64,000 nt of DNA from Membranipora membranacea. Lineage: Eukaryota; Bryozoa; Gymnolaemata; Cheilostomatida; Membraniporidae. The notes beneath the pieces are model-generated. The model worked only from the letters and a program-made list of their open reading frames with translations, was not told where the DNA came from and did no database searches. The position numbers were made by a program, and so were the translations under genes. The stretch lies in the NCBI GenBank assembly GCA_914767715.1, contig OU612067.1:13955001-14019000 (forward strand), given 5' to 3'. Shown piece after piece: positions 48,281-61,100 of the stretch (the stretch's first letter is position 1; every line of letters starts with the position of its first letter).

Positions 48281-50079
48281 ATTATGCTCATCTCTAAAAA
48301 GTCAGTGAGTGAAATTTTTTAGAATATACGCCCCTGCACTGTGGGGTAATTTTTTTTAATATTTATTGACAACAATATTACAATATTAATCATTAAAATT
48401 ATGTTCTTCCAAATGTGTCAGAGCAAAACAAATATTTCTTCTAAAATGGAAGGCATAGACAGTTCGGCTGAATAAAAATTATTAGTGTCTTATGTCTTAG
48501 GCATGAAATAGATGAATGTTTGTTGTCTGATTGAACTCAGTTAATAGTTGTATAATTGTGAAACTCACATCATAATTCATTTTTTGTTGCAATTTTTGGC
48601 CTGATTGTGTTTTCATTGTTAAATTTTGTTATTAGGGTTGAGCCAGTCGGATTTTACTCAAATGGGTATCGAAATAAAACCAAAAACTTTCTGTGTGCTT
48701 GTTTGTGTACACATAAAATTTAGTTTCATTGGCTTCAGAGTTCTTGCACCATGATTCCAATAATAAGTTTCCTTCATAATTGACAGACTGAAAGCTCAGC
48801 TGTTGACCTATTGAATTAAGATCAGACAAACAGCACGTCGGTATATCTGGTCATCAAAATTGACAAAGGCAAAACTGCCACTTTTTACAATCAACCAATA
48901 TGTTGACTGCGATGCGATTGACTGAAAAATAACACTTCGCATGACAAGATCTGAATTTTAAATAGAGCCGGACAAATTCAAATTAATTTGACACTTTTTG
49001 TATGGAGTTGCTCACTTACTCAGCAGGAAGGGGTAACAGAAGGGGTGGCTGTCTTTTCTTGGTTATTAGCCCTTAGAAGATCGAATAGCCAAGATAGTAA
49101 CTAAGTTATTGTTATTTGGACATTTTGATCAATTGCTGTGACAGTGTGACATATCCAGGCACCATCCTGTTGAAAAGCTAATTTGGAGATCTCTTGAGCT
49201 AAGGACCATTTCCGCACCCTTACTTTACTGGACTACATTTCCATTTTCAAATTGAATTGCAGATAATATCTAAATGCTCTTTAACTTTGATGCGTCATTA
49301 GCTACTTCCCATTTTTGAACATCCTATGTGCATAAATCATGAATAATGTATTTTTGTGACTATAAATTATTCATTGTGTGTTGACAAAAACCAGTTACTG
49401 TGTGGCAGAGTTATTGCCTGGCTGGGCTATGGCCTGGCCAACGTTACCATCTACCATGAATAAAATGAAGTTCAACTGCTTACAACATCTTATAACAATT
49501 ATTAGTCTGTGACATTGAAGTAAGCTATCTTACAACAGAAAGGCCATAATCGCCTTGAAAACCATGATCATGTCTTTTCTTTGGTTTCAACTTGAACATG
49601 CTGACCGATAGCTTTTGCTTGTGACTGGAAATGATTGCAGTAAGGAAGGAAGTCATTGCAGAAAGACAACTTCATCTATAAATTATGCTGTGCATCTTCA
49701 TGTCATTAGGCTTATAGCTATTAGTGTTTAGGGGATAGTATGATGGATCAGTTTGGATAGGTGCTTCGCGTAACAGACAAAATAACATTTACATCTATAA
49801 GTACTGGAGGCTACAACGAATATTCTAATCAAGATCCAACAGGACAGGAACAAACAACTCCTGCAGCACCGTTAACCTGGCAATAAATAGCAAGTAGGCA
49901 AACAGATAACAACTTTCCCTGAAGTGTCTGGTAGGAAGAAGTAAGCCTGCTATTCACTACTGGAAGTCAATATCACGCACTTTCAGGCCGGTTAGTATTA
50001 AATGTCATGGTTGTCTAGATTTTGCTTATCTCTCTGGCTATCGCTCACAGCTACACTTGATTGAACACTTAAATACAGA

Positions 50080-50092
50080 TTTATTATTTATT
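50080..50092 (-). terminator. Possible poly(A) signals of gene E
   Basis: Two AATAAA hexamers on the minus strand (50080-50085 and 50087-50092) lie about 270 nt beyond the gene E stop codon. Either could end the transcript. Confidence 0.4.
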
Positions 50093-50360
50093 TGTATTAT
50101 TTAACAACTTTTTATTTTGAATAATAAGTTTTGTGTCTTGCCATTCATGATTACACGATAATAACGACAAAAAAGATTGAACATAGAACATTCATTATCA
50201 CTGAGATATATTTTACTCCACTATTATATTATTATAATGTTAATACCATCAAACACAATACAATACGATATGTGACAGAGCCCATTAATATTATAGCCCT
50301 CAAATGTCAACATTTCAGTTCCAAGCCAGTCCAAGAGCATGCAAACACAGCTGTTTGTCA

Positions 50361-52651
50361 TTATTTGAACAGGGATGAACAAAGAGCCATAAGCATGACT
50401 GATTGATTGAAGCTTGAAACCACTGTTGAGGCACTGCTAGAGGAGTCAAGCTGCTGTGCAGGCTTATCATCCTGGCTAGAAGGTACGATGCTTCTCTCAC
50501 TACCAGCATAATTATACTCTTGTAAACCTCTCATTCTCTCCATATCGACCGGTATGTACATGCCGATTTCTGATTGATCACAGGTAGAGTCAGCCAAATC
50601 TATGTTGATCTTGGTAGTGACCATACTCTCAAACTTAGTCACTCTGAGACTGAGCTCAACTTGGGACTCAGTTTCGTGAGGAACGACCAATTTGCTAAAC
50701 TCAATCGGAAATACGTTGTTATCTACCACAACCTGTGAAAGAAAAAAACCGAAGCTGCAGAAGCACTTCACATGTATGAATAAGTCTAGATATGTGTTTG
50801 TTCCACCTTGTCTTTATAACTTTCTTTACACGTCCGTATGGGCTTTATATAATTATAACTTATAATAATATACACTCATTGCCGGAGTCAGCAGGTGGCC
50901 AACAATAGGTCACTCGCCTCCAATCACGGAGACCTGAGCCTGGGGCCTTTGTATCAGCTGGGCTACACATGATTATGATGGTGACATGACATAAGCTCTA
51001 AAATTGCAGCTGCGAGGTGTGTTTTGATCATAGTGACATCATAATGTCCACAAGTTAGTTTTTAACTATCTATTATCTGTAAACTTTCAGAAAAACTCTT
51101 TAAACAAATAAATAAGGCAGGGAATGAAAGTTACTTTCCCTCATGGAAGGCCATCTATCCACAATCAATATTTTATGCGGAGTAGAGCATTGAACTTTTT
51201 CACCAAGCATATCTGACTGCTTGACTATAACATGCATTAATCTTTGGGCAGTCTTTGTGTAGTCTTTAAGAGACACAGAGGCTAATGTGGATATTTATGC
51301 CTTTTCAAAACTGGTGTATGCTTTGATTTAAATATTCGTAGACCAGCATACCTTTTGTTTTACAATGACATAGCCCACCGCTCCAAAGTACATGTAGTTT
51401 AATCCCCTTGTATCATTCCTACAAGCCATTGGCATCACTGGCTCAGCTGTTGCTTTGAATTCCAGAGAATGTGATGTCCCCTAAATACGAGATAATATAT
51501 TTTCACTCATTCAATTAGCGTTATAAGTTGAATATACAGTGACAAAGTTAAGACAAATTAAGAAAATGTGCAAATATATACAGTAGGTAGTTGATATTTG
51601 GAAAACTCTCTTTCATGAACTTCTATAGTTGTCCTCAGAGTGTCTAGGCCCAACCAAAGTGCACCTAAACCGCAGTGCACACAAAGGGTGATAATGGCTC
51701 ATATAATTTCTGGGCCTGTTTCCTAAAGATTGATCGCTTGCTTGCTTGAGTTCACACTAAGAAGTTTTTAAAAAGGATTCTGACAAGATCACAATCTGAA
51801 AAGCACAATTTATCAAATACACAGGAACCTCTAGGCAGTGTGTCAAGGCAGCAGACGAATTGTCTTCACAGAATTCGTAGTCAACGATAGACAGTTCTAT
51901 CTGCACCAAACCTTCGTACGTATCCACAATGCCACCATCATCTTCCAACTGTAAAATAGTTCACAATGCAATGAACGATTAGTGGTATTGGATCTTGTTG
52001 TTGTTTCCCTCCAACGTGAAATTATTGTCACATAAACGCTTCACGTTATTAATTAGTTCTGACATGAACATGATTCAAAGTTACACCCTCATGACAGTAG
52101 AAAAGACAGTTTAATTTTAATGTACCTGCATACATAGAAGTTGTCGTACCATACTTGCCAAGTTACACAAGAAATATTTTTCCTGAATTGTGAAATTGTT
52201 GTATCTCTTATCATTTAACGTTTCTGGTCAGAATAAGAACTCTCTATTGTTCAGTAGCAAAAATCCTGCGAGCCTTTCATCATATCAACAAAATGTCTTT
52301 GTTCATTCAATTTTTTTAATAAATCCTTTTCTCATTTTGTTAATGGTGTTCAATGAGTTCAATGCAAACGGAAGGAAAAGGAATAAAAAAGTGCAAGGTT
52401 CTGTGTTAAGAGGCTGCGGTACGATGACAATTTTTTTTAATTCATCTCATTGGGCATGTTCTAAGACTCTGGGGCCTAGAGAGTGTATGTGTGGTTTACT
52501 TACATTTCCCAAGCCATCAAATATGTAAATATCTATGTTTATTACGCATATTATGAACACAGCTCTGTTCCGACTAGATGTGCTAGAGTGAACCGATCCT
52601 GTAAAGCGAGCACTACAAAGGATATGGGTTAATATTACACAATTACACATA

Positions 52652-52686
<35 letters not shown>

Positions 52687-55098
52687 GTATCTTGAGGCAA
52701 TAAATATATACATTATAAATGTATTTATCTTAAGGGAGTGAATGTTAGCTAGTTTAGCTAGTTTGTCTGTGACTAAGTATTAGCTAGCTATCTAAGGTGC
52801 GAGTTTTTCCATATTAATGCTGCTGTCGGCTAATATTAGCTAGCAATGAGTTTCACTATTTTAAGACTGTGCAACTTGGTGAAACTTTCCCCAAATCAAC
52901 AGGCGTGACGATAATAAAAAGTGACAAGAGTCGTACATATGGTACTGCAACATGGCCAAACTGAGTCTCGAAGACACCTTCACAGAGCTTGGCTGAATTT
53001 TTCCTGTGTGTTGCAGATTACTTACAATTTCGCCGAAGCGTTGCTGCCGGGATATAATGCATCATCGATTCGCTCGGCTTCTTGTACTCGCATGACTCTA
53101 CTATCAGTCAGATCCGCAGTTGCAGAGCTGTCGAACAACTCATCACCTGGTGGATTAAAAAAATGCAGTACAGTTCAAAACGGGCTATCCATAGATGATA
53201 TGGTAACATAAGGCTTGTAAAATGAATGAGGTTGTGTCAGGAGTTGTCCCTTATTATAGGGGGCGATTAAAAAATGAAACCATGAATTTGCAATTTTTAA
53301 TATAAATGCTATCATTGAAGCAGATCACACTTTTTGGTCTGACAGCCAGGGAAATGTTGATAGGTCATTACATTTATCATCATTATTCGATGCAGGTTAT
53401 AGTTAGCTGGACATAGCTTTACAGAGCATCCTGCAGAAAATGAGTTGCCTCTGATTGGCTGAACCAAACAGCCAATCAAATTCAACTCTTTAACTAGGAA
53501 TCCTGTCAGTATCTGAAAGATGACTCATAACAAAATTTCCAATCTTATCTAACATATAAATTTTTTGTGGCACATGCTTTACAGTTCTCATGTTATTCTG
53601 CTTGAATGATGAACCTTTTGACCTTTTTTTTAACATTTTTTTAGCCATCCAACGAATTCATGTTCTAATTCTAACCAACCGGCAAACTAAATATATATGA
53701 ATAAATAAATTAAATAAATATTGACTTTATGTACTGGATTTCTTGGAAGCTAACGAAGATTGAAAGATAAACAAAGATTACCTTCGCCTGGCAGCATCTG
53801 GCAAACCACTGACATTTTTTTCTTCTCGGTGTTACAACGTCGATGGGTAATAGTTACAAGAATTTAAAGTTTGATTTTTACCGGCGTCATTGAGAGCTTT
53901 CTCAGTTAGGGATATAAGATCCACTCTAATTGTCTGATTTGGGTGAAAGTTCCGGGTCTGGGATACTTCTACTTTACCACCATACTCTGCTACTCGCACA
54001 GAGGCCATGGATGATGTTACCTGAAAAAAAATAAAAAGTGTAATGAACACAGTGTTGGTCACTTTCGACACTAATGCAATTTGGAGTTACGCGCTCATGA
54101 CAATAGAAAAGAAAACCTCCTAAAATGAATCATTACATACCCTAACACAGCAAAGTTGTCTTGCAATAGTGAACTTGAAACGAGATGTTTTCCAGGGACC
54201 GCGAAGTTGTCATATCTCGTATCGTTTCACGTTCTGGACTTATACCTCTTTTTTAAGGTCAATTACAGGCCATCTAAGATGGGATGTCAAGACATGTCTG
54301 AAGATGAGTTTACACTAGGGCGTTTTTGTTAGGTTTTCGGCCGTGCCAACGCTCTTGCACAACGTCTACTAATGCAACGTTTTCTAGACGTTTTTAATAA
54401 TCACAAACATTTTTGCAAAATTTGAAAGTTGTCTTTTTGTTCCAATAATCTCATTGGTCAACACGGAATAAGGAGACAGAGAAAACAACTTTTTTTCATT
54501 TTCTAAATTTGAAAACATCTAAACTGCTCGGAAAACGCTACATGGAAAGACTACTCTCCAAAAAAGACCAAAAATGGTTAACATTGCTAAGAAGGTCCAT
54601 AAAACACTCTCTATAAACTCATAAGACTGAGGCATGTGGAAGCTATCAAAAATAACCTACCAAGAAAGGATAGTCGGGGTGATGAGTTGTCTGCTCCTGA
54701 GTTGTGGTAGATGCCGTTGGATCAGTATCATTAACAGGGTCGGGTCTCTGCAGACCAAAGTTTGAACCCTGAAATCCGGGAGGAGGTCCTGTGTTTGCTC
54801 CAGCTAAGGGTGTTGTAGGTGTTGTCTCGTTCGTCGGTGCTGCTGTAGGAGCTTGAGGCCGTATCACCACAGGTAATGGTCTCAAGTACCCACCTCCAGG
54901 AGCTTGAAAACCTCCCGCACCTACAAACCCTGGAGGTGAGGTCGCCGGTGGAGCAGAAGATGAACCACTCAAGCTAACAGTTGTAGTTGTTCGTAAATTG
55001 GGAAAAACTGGCATAGGCATAGGAGCAATCATGTCAAACTCAAAAGATCTGCTATAGTGAACTATAAGAACTAGAAGAAATATGTAACGCTGCTCCAT
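50361..55098 (-). CDS. Family member E: predicted GPI-anchored surface protein, function unknown
   Basis: Minus-strand exons in order: 55098-54661, 54020-53882, 53146-53026, 52612-52504, 51948-51829, 51480-51352, 50732-50361, giving 475 residues with family phases. The ATG opens a leader with IFLLVLIVHY. Exon 1 starts its mature part with FDMIAPMPMPVFP, like gene B, is rich in Pro/Gly/Thr (repeated PPGF motifs) and ends TTHHPDYPFL. Exon 2 has VRVAEYGGKVEVS and SLTEKALNDAG. The exon 3-4 junction has YPGSNASAK. Exon 4 has one Cys in a VIN-IDIYIF context. Exon 5 has TYEGLVQIELSI and two Cys. Exon 6 has FGAVGYVIVKQK, a variant of the family motif. Exon 7 has STC, a run of Ser and a hydrophobic end typical of GPI signals. 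The exon 5 donor (GTTCCT) is weak. Confidence 0.87.
50885..50990 (+). mobile_element. Degenerate tRNA-derived SINE
   Basis: CAGGTGGCCAACAATAGGTC resembles an A box of a tRNA head, followed by CTCGCCTCCAATCACGGAGA, typical of an anticodon arm, and a poor B box. It lies in intron 6 of gene E. Confidence 0.4.
52652..52682. repeat. (AT)n microsatellite
   Basis: A run of about 15 AT dinucleotides in intron 3 of gene E. Confidence 0.9.
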
Positions 55099-55337
55099 AT
55101 TAACCAAACTTGTTTAGTCAGCGCACAGATGATGAATGAAAGAGATAATGAATGTCAGATGTACTGACCACTCTAATAAGCACAATAGACTAACTGCCCA
55201 ATTTGCAGGTATTTATTGATCATTCCTACGACTCGTAAACGAGGAGAAAAGTAGGTGACAAGTGTTGGGAATAAATTGCTGTTTTTTTTTTCACTTTTGA
55301 GATGTTACAGTTCCTAGTGTGTACCACACACCATACA

Positions 55338-55583
55338 CAGGGCCATAGTTTAGTAAAATGGTAGGAGAGGTTGTGGAGAAACACCAGGTTGGATATTGTA
55401 AGCTCCTCCGGAGTCCCAGTGCTCAGCCTCCAATGTGTTTTGAAGTATAAATAGCAAATGGAAGTCCCAAATGAGCTGATTCTGACTCAGAATATTAAAT
55501 TACAGTACTTTTAGGCCACTCTATTGAGCATTCTAGAGGAGGCACGGCAGAGCGCCACTGCCTCCTCTAGAACCACGGGCCTG
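55338..55583. mobile_element. TIR element, copy 2 (reverse orientation)
   Basis: The ends CAGGGCCATAGTT and ACCACGGGCCTG match the element at 37078-37335 in reverse. The flanks ATACA / ATACA (55333-55337, 55584-55588) form a perfect 5-bp target duplication. The body matches copy 1 over its length, including the GGAGGCA...TGCCTCC segment near one end. Confidence 0.8.
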
Positions 55584-55731
55584 ATACAGACCTTATGACC
55601 AAGGCTGTCAGTGTCACACAGTGACCTATATGATATTCTTTGTTGATATCTCGGCTAGCAAATTATCATTATTATGCTATTCATTGTTATGTCTAGTCTA
55701 GACGTTCAATGTGTTTTAAAAATTAAAGTGT

Positions 55732-56030
55732 CAGTCCAACTAGACCATGCTTGGTATGGCTTTAAAGATCTCAGGCTGAAAAGTCATTAGGCCACATGAA
55801 AAGAACAGCCTGTGAACCTCAATGCAGTAAAACTGCTGCAAACTGAAATTTGGAATCATAGTCGATCATAATTTATTGTCTCCACTATGATTACCACTAT
55901 GATCCTTGCTAATATATTTAAAAAAAAAACTAAAATGGTATTTAACACAACATTTATTATTTATATTTGCGCTATAAACTTACAATATTCAATATACTGG
56001 TGTAATATATCCACTTTTCTAATAGGAATG
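55732..56030. mobile_element. MITE-like dispersed element, copy 2
   Basis: Same orientation and order of blocks as 1795-2103, with CAGTCCAACTAG at the left and CTAATAGGAATG at the right. Internal indels and substitutions show this copy has diverged. Confidence 0.55.
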
Positions 56031-57642
56031 GCCCATTGAATTCCATATCTGGAATAGCATCATTAGCTTTCTTTGCCAATCAAAGGGCTTGCAAAAATAG
56101 CCAGTCTCTAGCAGCATTCTAAAAAGCCCAAACCATCGATAGTGAAGCATTTTACTACTGTCTGCAGTTTTGTAACAAAGTCAATTTCCCAGGCTATATC
56201 ATTGATGCTAGTAGGGACAGCCGATCAGATCAATGTCAGATGAGTCCCTGTGTTCTAACTGCATGATGTTATGATACTATTTCCATTCTATGACACAAAT
56301 TTAATTCAATGCGACACAAAAGTGCGCAGTGAAACATATCTAAATTAACAAAATCCATCTCTTAGCTATGTTTTTATCAAGCAATAAGTTTGTTAAAGAC
56401 AATAGAGAACCTAGAACAGAGAAAGGCGAGGCCCCGTGGGTGGGTGAGTTATTTTGTATTACCATGGTGAATTCACACCTGATATAATTGCCTGAATAAG
56501 ATCATTATCGGCTGATTAGAGAACTACGAATTTGGCACTTCATTTGATAACTTTGTATGAGCAGCACCAAAACAGAAATGGAATAAGAAAGCCTCACTCT
56601 TTCACACCTACTCATGAAACTCTGTTGCTCCCGATTTATTTAAGGCGGGAGCCAATTCTAAGCCATAGAGAAAATGCGATTTATATCTTTTTGTACATGG
56701 TAGCTGAATAGCAATAAAAGATTCTAAAATAAGATCACCTAAAATGATCTCAGCCCTTCTAAGCTTTCCAACAGTATTATGTTGTCATTCGAATGTTACA
56801 CTGGCGAATCCTCAACCCTAGTAGCCGTCAAGCTAGACTATGCTTTATTGGATTGGCTTTGTTTTGGCCTTGTCCTGCCCGAGATTAGCCACAGCAGGTT
56901 TTTGTGAGATCTCGAAGCAGTTGGCCGATACCAAGTGAGGAGCTGACCTGATGAAGAGATGCAACCAAGTTGACAGCAAAGCTCCTGTTAATACATGTTA
57001 TGGATTTGTTGATAATAAAAAAGTGTCACAAAATATTAAGACTGACTGACTGCTTGGGTATGAATATATGTGTCGACATATAATTCTTCAATAAATTGCA
57101 GAAATCAATAATGGGTTTTAGTGAAGGCAACAATATGATAATACAAAATAATCACCTATAATTGCACTGTACAACAAAATGGAAAACTGAAAATTACCTC
57201 AAAGTAAAAATACAATGTCAGAGCTACTCTCGCAATAAACAATTTGCACATTTGAACAAATTAAAACAAATTAAACAAGTTAACACATGAAGCAATCCTC
57301 ACAACCCGAATCAACTTTCCTATCCTGCCACATAAATTTTTGTATAACGCAAGATAGAAAAATGCACAAAGAAATAACACACCGCCCAGCCGAGTCATTA
57401 TACAAAAAATGATTGGGTGGGCAGGGTCGGTATAGAGCATTTGAAAGCCTTATAACATAACATGGCATATAAACATCATCAAAGCGCAACAATATTTAAA
57501 TTCACCCACGGGCCCAATTCACATTACTATTAAAAAATATTTTTAATACTAAAATCTAATATCCATAACCAAAGTTCAGCCACGCAGATAGTTATCAAAA
57601 CATGTACATAATTTGCATTTTTAGGATCTTTGTGTGGAGGTA

Positions 57643-58824
57643 TCAGGGATTTACAGGCTGTATCATAGTCTCAGCCGTCTCATCTGGAAGGAGACCGCTC
57701 TGTAGTGTAGGTTCTGAGGATCCTGAGCCAAGACTTAACCAGTGCTGCAGCTGAAACATAAATATAAAATATAAAATGATGCGATTCAAGCCACATTGTG
57801 TCTAGAGTCTTTGTGACTTTTTTTTTTCTTTTTAATTTTGTTTGGGTATTCTGTTAAAAATTCTCAACGAATGAGTATTAACAAAAATGAAGTTCATATA
57901 TGTATATACATAAGTAGTTTTGGTAGCTGTGGGAATATATTATAATCCAACTAAGCTAGCTCCTTCTCCTACATAGCCATGTTACATAATAATTTTCAGC
58001 AACACAACATCAACATCGAACTGTCTTAAGTCCCATTGTTAAATTTGGTTAATATTGAAAATCAAACACAAAAAGGGGCGATTAGTTTTCTCCGGCTATG
58101 TGAAATCCATTCGTTGTTTGCTGATCAGATGGGACAAATATGACCCAAGACTTCTGCAATGTTATTCGACTAGAATAAGGACAAATTCAAGATAGAAGTC
58201 AATACAGCTAAGGTCAAGTCTCTGCTTTACACAGTGGAACATGTGACTTGAGTTAAGAGTTTTGCAGACTTCTGTTTGACACAGTGAAACATGTGCCTTG
58301 AGTCAAGAATTTTAAGACTTGACTTTGAAATGGTTTAAGACTACCCAAATACCAATGCATGTTATATTCAGGCAGTTACTTTCGATCAGATCAGATTCGC
58401 TTGGTAAAAATATTCAATGCTTTATTTGGCATGAATAATTGATGGTGCCTCCCATAAGAGAAGGTAACTCCCATTCTCTGCATTATGATGTCACAGTGTC
58501 CCGGAAGTGCAATGCAATAAACAAGCAAGAGTTGACTTTATAATGATTAAATAATATTACCTTGAAGCGTCGAACTTCATCGCCGTTGAGTATAGACTTA
58601 TGTTCTTTTTCCGGTGATATAACCAACGCTAGGCGCTGTTTCCAAGTTTTACCCGTAGTATATTTATAGATCACAGTATAAATAGCATAACATGGCACCC
58701 AGAGGATTGCAACTATAACAAACATCCACCCGAGTATATTACCCCACAACGGGTAGACAAATTCTCGATTGGATAGCTCGGCTTTTAGCGGCACATATGT
58801 AACACCGCTGGCTATGACGATACC
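57643..58824 (-). CDS. SLC6-type Na+/Cl- dependent transporter, last two exons (partial)
   Basis: Minus-strand exons 58824-58561 (88 codons, acceptor TTTTAG, donor AAG|GTAATA) and 57750-57643 (36 codons with TGA stop) join in phase 0. The first has YPLWGNILGW followed by a hydrophobic segment VIVAILWVPCYAIYTVIY and a basic KTWKQRL. This is the pattern of TM12 and the start of the cytoplasmic tail in SLC6 neurotransmitter, amino-acid or GABA/taurine transporters. The second is a short polar tail with LQHWL. Earlier exons (TM1-TM11) should lie at higher coordinates, but I could not find them within the window, so the gene probably extends past 64000 or has very long introns. Substrate cannot be told from this part. 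Confidence 0.8.
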
Positions 58825-60016
58825 CTAAAAAAAAAGAATTTTGAATAAATATAAATAAATCATATCAAATGATATATAATAATATAATTATTATAGTAAG
58901 CCGCGTAACAAAGAGTGAAAGAAGGAAAGTAAAGTTATTGAATTTAGATAATCTGTTTCAAGGTGAAGCATTGATAATGATCTGACTTGCGATGAGACCT
59001 GTCTTTGATGTAATTTGAGAACTTAACCTGACCTCCCAGAAAAACAAGACCCAAATATCATTGTGGAGATGACTTTATCACGAAAAAGATTGGCTTTACA
59101 TTTTAAATAGGAATCCTCGCATGGTTATAAATATACTGTAATTGGCAATCGAACTCATCTCATCGGAAATGTGTTGCACTCGGTGCCAGAAAAGAAATAG
59201 AAGCAAAATTAAACAAAAAGTAACGGAAATTGAATAGAACATCATTAACGATGTTAATTATGTTGTTATCGTTGTTGTTATTGTCAATGTTGTTATTGTT
59301 GTAGAGGAGGCATAAATCTAGTGTTCACACTTGCTACTCTTGAAAAACAGCCTCGCATGGAAGAAACATCTGTAAACAATTAGGATGCTAGCTAGGTGGC
59401 CTAAAAATTATATGGTGTAATTATATTGAAATTTTCCAAATTGCTGTTAATTGGCGCCATTATAAAATACTTGCAAATTTGATATTAATAATTGCCGTTT
59501 GATGTGGTAGAGATGAAGAGTTTAACATTTCAAATAGACGGTCGTGTATACTACAGGTAGGGCCAGAGGGCCATGGCCCTCCAACCTTTCCAGAAGGTCA
59601 ATTTTGAAAAAACTTGCGCCAAACATAAAACTTTTGCATTTCAGACCTTTACTTTCAAGATAATTATCACTACTAGCTATTCGTCAAACTGATAATTAAC
59701 ACCATTTAGAATTTGCATCTAAACTAAATGAAATGATATACAAAATAATTGGGATGCTACTCTATGACTTTTTTCGAATGTTTGTTTCTTATCCGTGACT
59801 GATTTTTCCGTTAGATTTTTATGGGATCAAAACTGTTTGATTGTTCAAAAGCGTATACTAGGCTCATACCACAATATTGCAATTTTACATGAAACCTAAT
59901 CTTTGCTATGTTTTAACGGATATTACATCCTCTTGCGTTCTTTATCATAAATGGAAGAAGAAAAGCTCAGTTGTCTCAGGAGTCCCTGTGATTAAAGGCC
60001 CACCCATGATGTATAG

Positions 60017-60249
60017 ACAGTTTTCTGAGCTCCAATTCAGGCCTCCATTCGGAGTTGTCCTCTTTCCAGTTTGGTACAGGGTTTTCGATGGTGCAGACTC
60101 TGAATCAAAAATCATTTTTAACCTAACATAAGCGGTTTTCAAGATAACCCTCTTTCAGCAGGTTTTTCCTATGCGGAGTGAGATAAAAGTACCAAACTGG
60201 AGAGAGGACAACTCCGAATTGAGGCATAAATAAGAGCTCAGAAAACTGT
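60017..60249. repeat. Inverted repeat with 61-bp arms
   Basis: Left arm 60017-60077 (ACAGTTTTCTGAGCTC to CCAGTTTGGTAC) pairs with right arm 60189-60249 with a handful of mismatches, around a spacer of about 110 bp. An element of fold-back type is likely. Confidence 0.8.
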
Positions 60250-60368
60250 TTATTTAACGCTTACTTAGCCAAATTACTTTGTAATGTTGTCGCATATTCG
60301 ACCCACTTGGGGCCGAATACCCGAACAGAACAGATACCACTATTTCATTCATTTTGCTCATGTTTATT

Positions 60369-60421
60369 TTGTATGGAGTTAACTTCTTCCGGTTGAGGAA
60401 GAAGGCAACTCCATACAAAAA
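60369..60421. repeat. Short hairpin
   Basis: TTTTGTATGGAGTTAACTTC at the left pairs with the segment ending AACTCCATACAAAA at the right, around GGTTGA. A related half-site TTTTGTATGGAGTTGC occurs at about 48999. Confidence 0.75.
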
Positions 60422-60769
60422 GTGTTTTGTTTACCTAATCAAATTTATCCACAACATTGTTCTTTAGCATTTTGTTACAAGTAGGTATTAATTCAATTTA
60501 CTAATGACTCGTAGTTGAGATACCTTTTCGACATTAAAATCAATTTTTATTCTTGAATAATAAACTAAGTTAGATACCAGAAAAGCAATCTATACTTTAC
60601 CAGAAAAACATGCTCCAAGGGCTCTCCAAAAAGAACTGACCCGCCTTGATGTTCCCCCGGTTTTTATATGCACAGGGGTTCACCACGGCGGGTGCGCATG
60701 GCCAAAAAACCGGAGATTGCATTTGCCCATCCTCTTGACCAAAGCGGAGATTTGATTTAGATTTTGTTT

Positions 60770-61030
60770 CTGATAAAAAGGTTTTAATTATCTATATCAT
60801 TTAAATGTTTGCGTTTGAAACCTCCAAAAAGACGGAGGTTGGGCTTTAATTGATGTCTAATAAAAAGGTTTTAATTATATATATTATTCAAATGTCAGCG
60901 TTTAATCCCCTCCAAAAAGGCGGAGGTTGGGCTTTAATTTATGTCTAATAAAAAGGTTTTAATTATATATATTATTCAAATGTCAGCGTTTAATCCCCTC
61001 CAAAAAGGCGGAGGTTGGACTTTATAATTA
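60770..61030. repeat. Three tandem copies of an 87-88 bp unit
   Basis: Units start AAAAAGGTTTTAATTAT at 60775, 60862 and 60950, each with an internal CCTCCAAAAAGGCGGAGG hairpin. The second and third units are nearly identical; the first is more diverged. Confidence 0.85.
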
Positions 61031-61100
61031 TATACATTATTTTGAAGTGGTTGACGTCGTCTGGTATCACCTGGCTGCATTCTCTTTATCTGAAATCTCC

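Larger units (their letters stand above)
47283..50360. other. Intergenic region between genes D and E
   Basis: No supported exon. It holds a tRNA-like SINE head (47996-48080) followed by two adjacent GC-rich hairpins (48245-48280) and likely poly(A) signals for gene E near 50080-50092. The rest is AT-rich. Confidence 0.55.
55099..57642. other. Intergenic region between gene E and the SLC6 gene
   Basis: Gene E starts leftwards here and the SLC6 gene ends from the right. Contents recognised are the reverse-oriented TIR element (55338-55583) and the second MITE copy (55732-56030). About 1.6 kb to the right shows no coding structure and may include the SLC6 3' UTR. Confidence 0.55.

Noticed and set aside
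57280-57492. A 70-codon minus-strand Cys-rich open frame
   Set aside because: It lies just downstream of the SLC6 stop codon, probably in the 3' UTR, starts without context and matches nothing I recognise.
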